Source: Latrodectus hesperus (lineage: Eukaryota; Arthropoda; Arachnida; Araneae; Theridiidae). Taken from it: a stretch of 64,000 nt of DNA. Every line of letters begins with the position of its first letter. Position 1 is the stretch's first letter. The notes below the pieces were generated by a model. That model did no database searches and was not told where the DNA came from. It worked only from the letters and a program-made list of their open reading frames with translations. This document shows, one piece after another, positions 48,602-61,834 of this stretch. The position numbers and the translations under genes were made by a program. The stretch spans positions 46,465,020 to 46,529,019 of the forward strand of contig CM075862.1 of NCBI GenBank assembly GCA_037975125.1, in the 5' to 3' direction.

Positions 48602-48967
48602 ATGAAAAAGATGAAAAGAAAAAAGAAGTTTGAAGAGTACGAAATAACTGAAGAGTTTCTTTTGTTTAAAAGGAGAAGTTCTGGACTGTCGATATTGATT
48701 AGATTTAAAACAATCTCTCTTCAGCTTTCCTCTCGAGAAACAAAGTTTTTAATACATAACTCTTCTTTAAAGATTGAAACTGCGTTTTTAAACAACGGTG
48801 TTTTGAGAATAAAAAAAGTTTTCGTGAAATGTAACGAATGCGCTCTAATTAATGTGAGTCTTCCCGCCAAATGTTGCTTCAAACATAACTTGAGCTTTAC
48901 TGAAACCATTAAAAGTTTTCATTATGGATACATCATTTTCATTTTTATATTTTTATTACGGGAATAG
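48602..48967 (+). CDS. 121-codon ORF of unknown function, possibly spurious
   Basis: The first ATG is at 48602; the frame is open further upstream to a TTG at 48554. The product begins with a very basic stretch (MKKMKRKKKFEEYEITEEF), has a Cys/Lys-rich middle (VKCNECALINVSLPAKCCFK) and ends with a hydrophobic run (YIIFIFIFLL). It begins about 280 bp downstream of the CCAAT/E2F cluster. It is the longest frame not explained by a transposon or a microsatellite, apart from the 140-codon frame at 18216. I recognise no domain. Composition gives no strong coding signal, so chance is a real possibility. Confidence 0.2.
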   Translation: MKKMKRKKKFEEYEITEEFLLFKRRSSGLSILIRFKTISLQLSSRETKFLIHNSSLKIETAFLNNGVLRIKKVFVKCNECALINVSLPAKCCFKHNLSFTETIKSFHYGYIIFIFIFLLRE

Positions 48968-48969
48968 GG

Positions 48970-51430
48970 ATTTGACTTATATTTTTATTTTTAATCAGAA
49001 GCTCCAATTTTTGTTTAAATTGTTTTATATAATGTTCATCATGCTATGGTCTGTATATCACTTTCATTTGTCTTTGACTTTAAAGTATGAAAACAAGGAA
49101 CATTTGACAAGCATTACATTCCATAAAACACTTATGTGCAGATTGTTCTACTGTGAAAACTCATTACAATGTTTGCCCTTACAATAAAAAGTTTTACTAA
49201 TTAAATACTCTTTAATTTTTTCATTAATATATTAATTCATGCTTTCAAAATTCAGTATAACAGTAATTTTATTAAATTTTTTATTGAAAACATGCGCACA
49301 AATTACTACATCACGTTAAAATAAATTAAAATTCACAAAATGAGAAAAATAAGCTAAAATCATTGCGCTAATTGAAGTGGAAGTGCTTTGAATACATAAA
49401 AGTAGCGGAACATATATCACTGGTTTTATTAAGCATAAAGTGGTTGTTTCCTTCATTTCAGTTGATATCATGATTACACCACTTTAATACAATTCTCATT
49501 GGTTTAAAATATTCATGACGTCAGATAACGTTTAATCTACGTAATGCGAGTTGTAGCAAACAAGGCGAATTTCTCCATGGTATGTCTCAATATCGTCAGC
49601 GATGAGAAAAGAAAACCACTCATAATTTTCACCAGTAATAAAGAACTATTTTTAGTTATAATTTTTTCCGTTTGCAAAAGTTTTCAAAATAATGACAATT
49701 ACACGTTGTTATAAATAATTAGTTTTAAAAGTTTTGAATCCTTAGCGATATCACTTCCAACATTTCCTGAAATTATCATCTTTTCTAATTTATGTCTTTG
49801 ACCGACTCATGTTTTCTGCTCTGGCTCACCAATATCTCTTGTGACGTTTCCCGTTTTCTTGAAATCCTCTCTCTCTCTCTCTGTTTAAGCTTCTCTAATT
49901 CTCTCTCCTTTCCTTTTTTATTTGATGAACATTTTGTGAATAAAACATAGATTGTTAAGAGTATCTGAAACCATGATTTCGTAAGTTGTTTCCAATCATT
50001 TTGAGCCAAATATACTTAATAATAATAATTTATTTGGACTTGGCACTCATATCGAGTAACGACTCTATGGCTTGAACTCGTAGAAATCAAAATTAAAAAT
50101 ATTGTCGAAGTTCGTTTTATTAATAAACACTTTCCTATATGAAAACCAAAACATTGGTTTGAGAAGCCGTTTTCCATTGCTGTTACGTTGGCAATGGAAT
50201 GAAAGATAAGCAAAATGAAAAAGACAAGACAAAACACCCACTTTACAGTTAGTTTAAATCGGCGAAGACGATTTATTGTTTTTTTTTGTTTCTCTTTTCA
50301 AATACATATTTGAGTCAGACATTTTTACGATATACTAATATGCAAAACTTTTCATAAATTTATACGTAATACAATTTGCTAGTGTGTTGTTTTAAAATAG
50401 GGTCATAAAACTCTCTCGGCGATCATTTAATAAATTGTTAACTTTTATAATTTTTCTGTCAAGAACTTATCAACCATTTATCAAATCACTTGCTTTCAGT
50501 TATTTAACTTTAACCAAAATAGTATGTGAATCATTGGCTGTGGCACTTTAATTTCTATATAATTTATTTAACATGGTGACGTCATTTCTGTCGCAGAACA
50601 TTTTAGGGATGATAGCAAGTGAGCTGTTTACAAGCTATGTAATTTCCTTAATGTCTTCCTGTTTTGGCATGAACACCAACGCTATTCGCTTTTATAAGTT
50701 AAATAAATGGCATTTTTTGCTTATCAAAACAACGAAGAATGTATTTCAAAAGAGCTTACTAACTTTCCATTCAGAATGCTAAAAATTGTCTCTATAAAAA
50801 TAATTCGAGTTGAAATATTAAAAATGTATTGGCTGTCAATGAAATATCAAAAATAAAAAGACTGCAATCTTCATTTATTTATCACAACTCAAATGAATAT
50901 GTTCTAACTCAGCTTAGAGTTTAAAAAGATAGTGATGCTAAACAAAACTCAACTATAGAAATGGTGCATGTATTTTTATTGATAATAGTTGGCAATAATT
51001 TGAGTTTTGGGAATGAATATCTTTATTTGTTTATCATGGCAAAGAAGGTCATGACCAAGGTAACCAAATAAGTGTCTCTATACAAAATAATGAAAAAACC
51101 CCGTACTAAAGAGCTTGCTCTGGTATAATTGTGATGAGTGATGAATCCCCCCAAGAGAGAGATTTCTCGCCAAATCTGGTGTCCTTTTTTTTAATTATAA
51201 CCTTTCCGGTTATCCCTCTAGAGTTGCCAAGTTGAGTTTTTGTTGCTTCTCGGATATTTTTTTATTGTTTCTAGGTTTAGTTTTATCTCGGGTTTTATAA
51301 CATTTTTGCGTCATATATGTTTTTTTAAGTGGCAACAGCGTTTGAATTTCTTGTCGATGAAAAATACTCACAATGTCCCCAATTGGGCGGATATACCCAG
51401 ATAGTTCCTTCACTCTTCCATTTGTAAAGA
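48970..51430. other. Non-coding DNA
   Basis: No gene is supported. A (TC)n tract is at 49866-49882. Nothing else is recognised. Confidence 0.5.
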
Positions 51431-51434
51431 AAAC

Positions 51435-51590
51435 AGTTGGTAATAATTTGCTAATAATAGGTAATAATTTAAAACAAAAAAACTGGTAATAATTAAAGAG
51501 ACAATTGATAATAATTTTGGTAATAATTGGTACTAATTAAAAATAACAATTGGTAATAACTTTGGTAATAAGTCGTAATAATAGAAACAA
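51435..51590 (+). repeat. Imperfect tandem repeat of ggtaataatt
   Basis: The decamer ggtaataatt or a close variant recurs about eight times, separated by short A-rich spacers (for example ttggtaataattt, actggtaataatta, acaattggtaataactttggtaataag). A degenerate minisatellite. Confidence 0.75.
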
Positions 51591-51699
51591 AAAAAATCAG
51601 TCTTCGTAAAAGAAAAAAAAATTAACGTTATATTAGTAGAATGTTGCTTATATGATACCAGTATGTATCGAATAAATGCACAGGAAAGGAAACATTTTT

Positions 51700-52350
51700 A
51701 TAAAAATCCCAAATAAAATTACTTTGACGAATGAAGCGACAGAGTCACTTACAGAATTTCAGTAAAGAGAGCAAAAATCGGTGAAATGCTAATTTCGTTC
51801 TCGTTTGTGGAGTGGTGTACGTGTTGCTTCGATTTTCAACGAGAGCATTAGAAAGGCAGCAATGCTCTTTGGCAACGGAAAGGCACGTACCTCTTCATGG
51901 AAAAGGAAAATTTCCTCCCAAAACTAAAAGAAGAACGGAAAATTCCAGAAAGAAAGAAATTGAATTGATTTAGCTCCCATGTTCGGTGACGCAATCTCTC
52001 CCGGCGGGGTGGTGCGATTCAATAAAATAAAGAATATGCGATTTTCAGATTTCATTCTCGCTCACTTTGCATCCCGAGGAAAGGAGAAGTGAGAAGGCAC
52101 CGCAGAAAATATTGTCTTTCAAGACAGTGGAGTGAATAGGGCTTTCGTCGGTATTACCATATCGAACATGAAACGCACCTGGAGGTACAGAATTATTTAC
52201 TTTAGGGAGAATGCGTGTGTGTGGCGGAAATAGAAAGAAATGATATGCCTATTTCCTCACTTTGAAAGTAAATGTAAACTACTTTCTCAGCAGCCGTTTG
52301 AAAGTTATGAGAATTTCTAGGACCTATCTTAGAAATGTCTTTCTTTTCTC
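51700..52350. other. Unique block of balanced composition
   Basis: This block is richer in G+C and in word diversity than its flanks and contains no frame longer than about 60 codons and no match to the repeat families here. Words of possible regulatory interest are gtgacgcaatc (CRE/CEBP-like, about 51986), ggaaaattcc (kappaB-like, about 51937) and cacctgg (E-box, about 52177). It could be a conserved non-coding element or an untranslated exon; only comparison can tell. Confidence 0.3.
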
Positions 52351-52354
52351 TTAC

Positions 52355-53012
52355 TGATGACTTCAAAATTTAGTCTTGGGGTTCGGTGTAGAAGCAGTAT
52401 TTTTTAGTTTGGCAAAAAATCTAGCGATAAATATTGGCGATAAAATTTAACTTCTGGTAACTTTATTATTTTCAGCGCTCTAACTAGTATAGTTTTAGTG
52501 ATGCTATTCTATTATTCCCATTTTGGCTAATATCTTGGTGGCAAATTTATCGTCAAATAATCAAGGAGTACCCGTAAGTAAACTTTTACCTAATCTTGAA
52601 TTGGTTGCCAATTTAATTAATAGAAGCCCGATAATATTTTTAGCTCCTCTTAGTACTTTTGTTGATGGTCAGGGACCATAAGCATTATTGAGATGTCCTG
52701 ACATGGCATTTTCAACTCGAGTGACCTAAACTTCTCTTTCAAATAAAACTTGAGAAATAAGACTAACTCATCTACTTTTCATTGTTGGATGACATTACTT
52801 CGTAATGAATTTTCCATTAAAAACCAATTCATTTAAAAATATCGTTAGAATACATAAAATCAGCTAATCGCATTTATTTCATTATGCTTAGTATGAAATA
52901 AAACAATATTAATTTTTTTAATTTATCAGATAATGACATACTGGAGATTTAAATTTAATTATGCATAAAGGGAAAATAAACAGCATAAAATGAAAAAAAG
53001 GACATTAATACG
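52355..53012. other. Non-coding DNA
   Basis: No gene or repeat is recognised. Confidence 0.5.
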
Positions 53013-53015
53013 ATA

Positions 53016-54307
53016 CGAAGGTTACTCTGAAATTTTTGAGATACGCACAGACGAGAATTTACAAAATAAAAATAACGGTTTAATTTTAAAGTACAAAGTA
53101 TTTTAACACAGAAGACGATTTTTTACTGACTTACTTCAACTTGTTTAGCGTGGAATAAATTTTAAACAGAAGAGAAAATGGAGTTGACGCGAGAACATTT
53201 TCACGCTATGATTTTCTACGATATCAAAGCAGGATTAAATCAAGAAGAATGCGTTCAACGGTTGCAATTAGCATTGGGTGATGAATCTCCAGCTCGTGCT
53301 ACTGTATTCAGATGGTTTAGAGAATTTAGAAGAGGTCGCCATTTTCTTCAGGAGGAAGAACACACAGGAAGGCCGCCGCCGGCAGTAATCCCGGATAATA
53401 TGTCTGCCCTACGAAAAATGTTAATGGATGATAATCGCAGTACCTATCAAATGATACAGAAGGAGCTTAACATTGCATCCGCAGCCATACACAAAATCAT
53501 TCATGAAGAATTACATTACATATGAAAAAATTATAAGAATTACATATGAAAAATGTAGTTTGCCGTTGGGTTCCCCATAATCTAACTGAGCATCAAAAAG
53601 AAGAGCGTGTCAGAATCAGTAGAGAAACTCTTAATATGCTGAATGATGGTGGCCACTGCATCATTTCTAAAATTGTAACAGGTGATGAAACGTACATACC
53701 GTTTTTTGACGTTCCAACACATCAAGAAAGCAAAGTATGGGTCTTTGAAGATGATCTCACGCCGACAATGGTGAAAAAACAACGCGCACTGAAAAAAGTG
53801 ATGTATGCCGTTTTCTTCAGAAGTACGGGATATGTCAAAGCCATCAAGTTGGAAGGACAGAAGACAGTAACAGCAAACTGGTATACCACTAAATGTCTTC
53901 CAGAAATTCTACAACAGCTGAATGTTAGGGGACTAATGCTTCACCATGATCAATGCCTCTTCACATACAGCCGGATTAACAGTTGAGTTTCTTAAACAAA
54001 AACAAATTATAGTGATCGAACATCCGCCGTATTCACCTGATCTCTAGCTATGTGCGACTTTTGGTTATTCTTTAATCGAAAAGAACTTACGTGGACGTCG
54101 TTTTCATTCAGAAGAAGAGATTGATGTAGCTATAAATGCATTTTTTCATCTATTCGAAGAAATGAATGGCTTGAGGCATTTTATCTGTGGAAAATTCGTC
54201 TACAAAAGTGCATTGATGCTGGAGGAGACTACTTTGAACACACCTAAACATTTTTAAGTATAACTTAAAAACCTAGTTGTATCTCAAAAATTTCAGAATG
54301 ACCCTCG
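53016..54307 (+). mobile_element. Mariner family M, copy 2
   Basis: 1292 bp, flanked by TA (53014-53015 and 54308-54309). TIRs (cgaaggttactctgaaattt and the reverse complement of the right end, cgagggtcattctgaaattt) match with three differences over 29 bp. It is the better preserved of two copies; the other is at 32787-34051. Confidence 0.92.
53178..54247 (+). pseudogene. Mariner transposase (family M, copy 2), broken
   Basis: The ATG at 53178 opens a 115-codon frame with the N-terminal HTH (MELTREHFHAMIFYDIKAGL), the GRPPPAV hinge and the second HTH (STYQMIQKELNIASAAIHKI). An extra stretch of about 25-30 bases at 53515-53548 is a local duplication of ttacatatgaaaaa; it brings a stop. The frame 53546-53986 continues with VVCRWVPHNLTEHQKEERVR, GDETYIPFFDV (first Asp) and MLHHD (second Asp), where an indel shifts the frame. 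YSPDL, stop, LCDFWLF (third Asp) follows near 54030-54070. The end is YFEHT and a stop at 54245-54247. All three catalytic Asp codons are still present across frames, unlike copy 1. Confidence 0.9.
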
Positions 54308-54311
54308 TATA

Positions 54312-56235
54312 TGATCCCCCTCATCTGTATAATGAGTAATTTTTAAATGAAATTGATTTTTATTTTAATGAATTAATGGCACTAGAATATGAAGATATGT
54401 TAAAAAATAATCTTCAGCTCTTGAAACCATCCACTTTTCCTTAAAAATCTACTCAATATCCTTAGTTTTTAACCATCACCATTAATGTTTATGGGATTGA
54501 TATTCCTTTCAAAAATTTGAACTAAGAAAGTAACAAATTACGAGTAACGAATAATTTCAGTTAATTTAACTGTCATCACATGTTCACGAATAACTTCAAA
54601 TCAAAAATTTGAGTAAAAAGAAAAAAAAAAAAACATTTGTCCTATGAAGTACTGTTCAATGAATGTATTTAATATTTAGAACGTCTGGAAGGAATTTATA
54701 TTAATTGTTTACATAGAATTTTCAATAAATCACTCAACATACAATGAAAACCAGATCAAAATTAAGCAAAACCTGCATATCTCTATCAGGAGGAAGTAAT
54801 AAGAAATCCAGACATAACATTTGACTAAATTTCGTGTAAATATACATCAGAAAAATAACAAATCAGGAAACACTCGAGTAATTTCAGCCGATTTAGTTCT
54901 CGTCTATCACATACCCATAATGCTAGGGCAATATTTTGAGTCGAAACGATTAGTCTTGTGGAGTAATAGCATTTTCGAGTCCGACTGCTGTTGAACTTAA
55001 AGGGTACATTTCCGTAAAACGAATTAATGGTTCGTTAAGAATGAAATATTTGCTCGCACAAAACATAATTAAGATGGTAACGTTGACTTTCCTCCACAAT
55101 GATTGCAGTCGCTTTGTGAAGAACTCAGAAATTTTGACTATCACCGGAAAGGAAGAAATATTTCGAACATTTTCTAAACGTGCACTTGGCGACTGGCGCA
55201 AATGGTGTGGTCTTAAGGGCTGGTAGAAAGTAATATGAAAATTTGATTTGGAAGGTTCGTTTTGTGGAATTCCATGAGGTGATTTTAATTATAAATGGAG
55301 CATTCTGCGAATCTTAATCTTCAGGGTTTTGTATTATAGAAAGAATTTCGTTTGTTTTGAAATTTCTTGAATTTTAAGCATACAAGGTTATTATTGCCTG
55401 ATGTTTCTGTTAAGCAATTATTTTCTTAGATAATGGAGTTGAGTAGTAAGAACATGGTAGAAAATCGCAATTTGTTACCTAAATATAAAATTTAATATGT
55501 TAAAAAAGTGCGTATAATTTAATTGCAGCAACAAATGACATAAATTAACATGGAATATTAATGAACGTTCCATTAAACTTGAGCAATCAGTAACACCTGG
55601 GGATTAAGTTTCTTTGGCTATAATCCGTTGCATTTTGGCTTTAGTTTAATCATGATGAAGTAGAGTGATTAAAATTACATTTGTCTGATGAATGTTTGAA
55701 AATTTTCCTAGTTCTTTATGTATACATATTTGTGATTCGCAAATTAAACCTTAAATTTATATAAAAGTAACATTTTTTTAAAGAACGCAATTATGTACCA
55801 CTAATAATATAGAGTGAATTTTGTCAGTTTTACATTTCGTGGTTTGGTTAATTTATTACTTGGTTTGATTGTTTTTAAGTAATTTTATGTGTTTTCACAC
55901 ACAAGAGAAGTATAGCAAACAGTAAACAGTCAAGTATAGTTTTTTTTATAATTTTAAACTCTGAATTCATTTTAAAAACAAATCACATAACAATCCTTGA
56001 TTATTTGTTAATCTTTAAGTCTTTCTCAACATATGAAATGTATCTATGTTCAATTCATTTCAAAAGAATGATATTAGAGTTTTTCCAAATTAAAATATTT
56101 GCTTCTGACTATTTAATTTTTAATTTTATTATTTTATTTTCAATTAGTAACATTAAATATCAATATTTTAAATAAAACTTAGAGAATTTAATTCTTAACA
56201 AATTTATGATTTTGTAATTGATTTATACATTTCTC
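54312..56235. other. Non-coding DNA
   Basis: No gene is supported. Overlapping short frames on both strands at 54950-55226 sit in a patch of more balanced composition, but neither resembles a known protein. Confidence 0.5.
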
Positions 56236-56239
56236 ATCT

Positions 56240-56586
56240 CGGGTATGGATATTTATGTTGTTAGTAATTCCTACTTAGTTCCATAGCGCTGTGAAGTTAG
56301 TTCATTTGTGTTGAAAAGTGGTTATTGGGCATTAATAGCTAGGTAGAAGCAGATTGATTGACGTTTTCGTAATTTAAAAGCAGGAACTAAGGAGAACCTC
56401 TTAATACTTGAGCACCCAGACCCAGAGAAATCATTTCACTAGGAGGACATTGAAATCACGATCTATTTAGCGTATCATAAACATCTTTAGAAATGACGAA
56501 GATCTGTGGGTAAGCCATGGTTCAAAGTGATTACCTTCAGATAATGAGAACAACGCCCTAACCAAACAGGCCATCATGGTCTTGTA
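56240..56586 (-). mobile_element. SINE-C copy 4
   Basis: Read on the minus strand from 56586, the head is gcctgtttggttagggcgtt, followed by a box B-like tttgaaccatgg, the core caatgtcctcctagtgaaatgat and a long 3' part with gttcctgcttttaaattacg. It aligns in order with SINE-C copy 1 at 29570-29865. Confidence 0.65.
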
Positions 56587-56589
56587 GAA

Positions 56590-58510
56590 AATGAATCACA
56601 GAGTGACAAAAACTTGTTAAAATTATAAGCGTAATAAAGCAGAATTTTGAACGGAGACGTTTCTCAAATTACAATCCATAGTCTCCGAAAAGATGGCTTC
56701 ATCTTAGCATACATAAAACAGTGGATTTGACGATATTAGCGATGTTTTGCAGCATTTGAGAAAGTTATAGAATTTGTGATTACTAATTGTTGATTTGTAA
56801 TCAAATGTGGCAAAAAATTGTGTTAAAACATCAAAAAATCATTTCGTCATTGGTGACATTTTTGAAAATGAAGCCAAACATATTTCGTATACTAGAATTT
56901 TACTTTAAAAAACTTGTTTTTGATTTCAGTGTTTAATTTGGGAAACTATCAATTTTAGTATTGCGGTACATTGATGTGGGAAGTATTGCGCTTATGTATG
57001 ATTAGTAGCAGATTTGGTACTTAAATCTAGCTAAAGAGCAACGTGCTATGTAGAGTTACGCGTACATTAATTATTCTGAAAAATTGTTTCTTTATTATCC
57101 TAGTATGATGAACAGATGAAAGTACTAAATCACACGTGATTTTTTTAAATGAAAGTGATAACTTAATACGGTAAAAAAGATATAAAATCGTTGAAAATAA
57201 TTGCTATATATCATTTAGTAATTTGGTGATTTATTTAAAAATTTAATTGATCTTTTATAACATTTGATATCATTAATTTGGTATGGACATTTAAATTTAT
57301 TGATTCGCATTTCTCAGATTTTTTAACATTGCATGAATACCTCATATGTTACATACTTTTATTTTAGAACTTTAAGCGGATACATTCTATTAAATTGTAT
57401 TTATATTGATTGACTTCATAAAATAAAATTGCATGGTTTCCTATTGTACCAAACAAGTATAGACAGGTATTTCCTTCCTTTTTCTGATGAATTTTCCACT
57501 TTTAAGCATTTAATCTTTTTTGCAATCATAATACCTCTTTTATGGAATTATGCAACTATATAATTATTATTACTGAATTATTAACGAAACTATTGAAGTT
57601 TGCATCGAAGTTGAGAAAAAATTCTGTTATAAGACAAATACAGAGCATTTTGTGACTTTAATAATCTTCATAGATAATAAAGTGGATTAATTTCTAGAGT
57701 AAATGAAAAGGAGTTTAATTGGGGGGATAATAATATGAAGAAGAATTTTAGGAAATTGCGTAATAAATAATTTTTTTTATAAAATTTATTTTTCTTATAA
57801 TGTTTTTGAAACAGAAATTATTCAAACGATGAAGAATGAATAAAACAACAAAATCTCTAATAGATAAAAAAAAATAAGATTCATAAGACAAAAAAAATTG
57901 AAAAAAGAAATTTTTTGAAAGGAATTATAATTTTTTATCTGTCAAAAATGAAAATCTTTGGTTTACATCATTAAAACAACAGGGTAATGAAAAAAAATGC
58001 ATTTGTCATAAGCATACGTATTTATTTAAGTCTCTTTTTAAGATTGTTCAATATTAGGCACTCTACAAACATTTCAAACACAATTCCTACTTATAAGCTT
58101 ATTAAGTTAAGACAATAATTTTATTAATTCATTTCTTCCTTTCTGTTTACTAAAAATTACAACAGAAGCACAAATACACTTTTTTCATAAGGGAAATCTT
58201 GACGTCAAAAAAAAAAAAAAAGTTGGAAGCAAAAAAAAAAAACATCATTTTATTTGATTTCCTTTGACAAATATTTAAAAAGAAATGAAATGACTCTCAT
58301 TACAATTGTTTCTTAAAACTGAAAATAATCAAAATTTTATGAAAATGAATATTTTATTTTAGTGTATAAAAGTAAATTTAATTACTTAAAAAAAGAAATC
58401 ATGTTTTCAAAATAAATTACTTTAAATAAATAAGCTTGCATATTTAAATGATGAGGTAGTTATATTATATGCAATTTTTTTACGATATGAAACAATAGCT
58501 TAAAATATAT
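56590..58510. other. Non-coding AT-rich DNA
   Basis: No gene or repeat is recognised apart from poly-A runs near 58205-58240. Confidence 0.55.
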
Positions 58511-58512
58511 AT

Positions 58513-58775
58513 GGCACAGGTGCCGTATAATCCATGATGCCAAATTCTGAGATGGGTGATTATTTGGCGGATTTTTTTATGTATCTGGCAATCACGATTT
58601 TATTACGTCATACATATGGAGACCTATAAGAATTATGCAGAAAATTTTATTTTGATAACCCTAGTATTTATAGTATTTACGTTATCGCGCACGTCGTGCG
58701 CGATAGTCAACTTGGCAACATTTCTTCATTGCCGAAAAATTTCATATGGAATCATGGATTATACGGCAACCTGTG
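58513..58775 (+). mobile_element. MITE copy 1 (TIR ggcacaggtgccgta)
   Basis: The left end ggcacaggtgccgtataatc and the right end (gattatacggcaacctgtg) are inverted copies over about 24 bp. The interior matches MITE copy 2 in reverse orientation (gtatctggcaatc, attacgtcatacat, aagaattatgcagaaa, tagtatttat, gcgcacgtc, cttggcaacatttcttcat). A perfect 10-bp palindrome, tatcgcgcac with its reverse complement around gtc, lies at 58683-58705. No target duplication is obvious and no transposase is encoded. A short frame that runs through it is spurious. Confidence 0.8.
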
Positions 58776-58779
58776 GAAT

Positions 58780-60110
58780 CCCTGACTAAAGTTTTTAATG
58801 AATTTATTGGTTTTAAAATCATGAATTTAATTTTGTAAATGAAATCATAATACTCTTATAAAGCAATCAACACTAATATTGAAAATATATTAATATCCTC
58901 TGCTCAAATCTTTATTGGAGTTGTTTATAGTTATTTTCAAACACCAGAACTCATGAAAAGGCTAATTTAATTCCATTTGTCGAAATATCTTTTCTAATTA
59001 TAATTTGGAGTGCCATATCAAATTTTCTTTGATGCTAGTTTCCTGATTTATCAATCAATCAATCGCTTACTTTCAGTTCTCAGTTATTACATTGGTTATA
59101 GGTTTTGTTACTATAGTGCTCATTTAATTTAAACATCTGTTTTAACAAATTATTCCTGACACACTTAAAGAATGCTCAGAGGTTTAGGTATGATCATTCA
59201 GTGATATTAATAGATTCTATAATAATGTTTAAACAAGTTTTTAGCGTATCCATCTGTTATAAAAGGTGACAATCACATTATAATATAGGTCTGTAAAATA
59301 AAAAATGATGTCTTATTTCATGCATATTATTGACTTTAAAAATAAAAAATTCCTAATGCGTGCATCTTTGAGTTGGATTTTTCTGTGTATGCATTTACAA
59401 ATATAGAAATATATGTATCTAATTTTAAAAATAAAGAAGTTTGGCTATGCATTTTTAGCTTTGACTTAATTAAAAGTTAGAGATATTAGTTGCTTAAATT
59501 TATAGTAATTTAAATCCAATTATAAAAAGGAAAATTTTACCTGTCGATAATCAAAACTGAGATAGTGAAATATCTTTTAGTTTAAGATTATGAAATAGTT
59601 TTTATTTTTGCTCTGATTGAAATTTGTTTGTTGTTTGGGTTATTGCAACGAGTTCTTTAAGATGACAAGTCCATTATCTTTATCATGGGTAAGCAGCTTC
59701 CCCATTAAACTTATTTGAGGATATTTGGAAAAGAAATCCACAGCTTCATCGGGCTAATTAAACCCTTTCTTTTGCTACTGTTTACTTAGTTACGGAGTAA
59801 GTTAGTAGTTCACTTGAATGATTAAAAGACATTATTTCTGCTCTTATATTAGTCGTAGCCTTAGTGCACTGAAAAAGAGAAGAAAGTTTTGAATACGCCT
59901 ATTTGTGGAGATATTTAGAGATAGATATTAGTGTATGTAATTAAACCTGGTGGTGGTTATTATAATTAGAAACTGCAATATAAATGGATTGTTAGTAAGA
60001 AGCTTTTTTTAGATATTAAATTGTTAATGGGATTTGTAAAAATTAAATAATATTTATATAAATATATATAAACGATCTTTAATAGAAAAATATGACGCTT
60101 CTAGAGTAAA
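58780..60110. other. Non-coding AT-rich DNA between the two MITEs
   Basis: No gene or repeat is recognised. Confidence 0.55.
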
Positions 60111-60120
60111 ATGAAATATT

Positions 60121-60350
60121 GGCACAGGTGCCGTATTTTTTTGGCGATGAAGAAATGTTGCCAAGATGACGTATCGTGACGTGCGCGATGACATAAATAC
60201 TATGGTTACAAAAATAAAACTTTCTGCATAATTCTTATAGATCTCTTTATGTATGACGTAATAAAAACGAGATTGCCAGATACATAAGAAAATCAGCCAA
60301 AATATCGCCAGTCTCAAAATTTGGCGCCATGGATTATACGGCACCTGTGC
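60121..60350 (-). mobile_element. MITE copy 2 with 8-bp target-site duplication
   Basis: The 230-bp element has ends ggcacaggtgccgta and tacggcacctgtgc. It is flanked by gaaatatt at 60113-60120 and 60352-60359, extendable to nine bases as tgaaatatt. An 8-bp duplication points to hAT, a 9-bp one to a Mutator-like source. The interior is the reverse complement of copy 1. The tips are themselves short palindromes (ggcac ag gtgcc). Confidence 0.85.
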
Positions 60351-60361
60351 TGAAATATTAT

Positions 60362-61833
<1,472 letters not shown>

Positions 61834-61834
61834 G

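Noticed and set aside
50016..50237. 73-codon minus-strand frame with a hydrophobic start resembling a signal peptide
   Set aside because: The hydrophobic start is short, there is no mature domain or cysteine pattern, and the frame is of chance length.
51435..51590. CRISPR-like array
   Set aside because: The repeats are short, degenerate and irregularly spaced, in a eukaryotic context; it is a minisatellite.
58556..58789. 77-codon plus-strand frame, similar to a 96-codon minus-strand frame at 60054-60344
   Set aside because: The similarity is real but comes from the two copies of a non-coding MITE.
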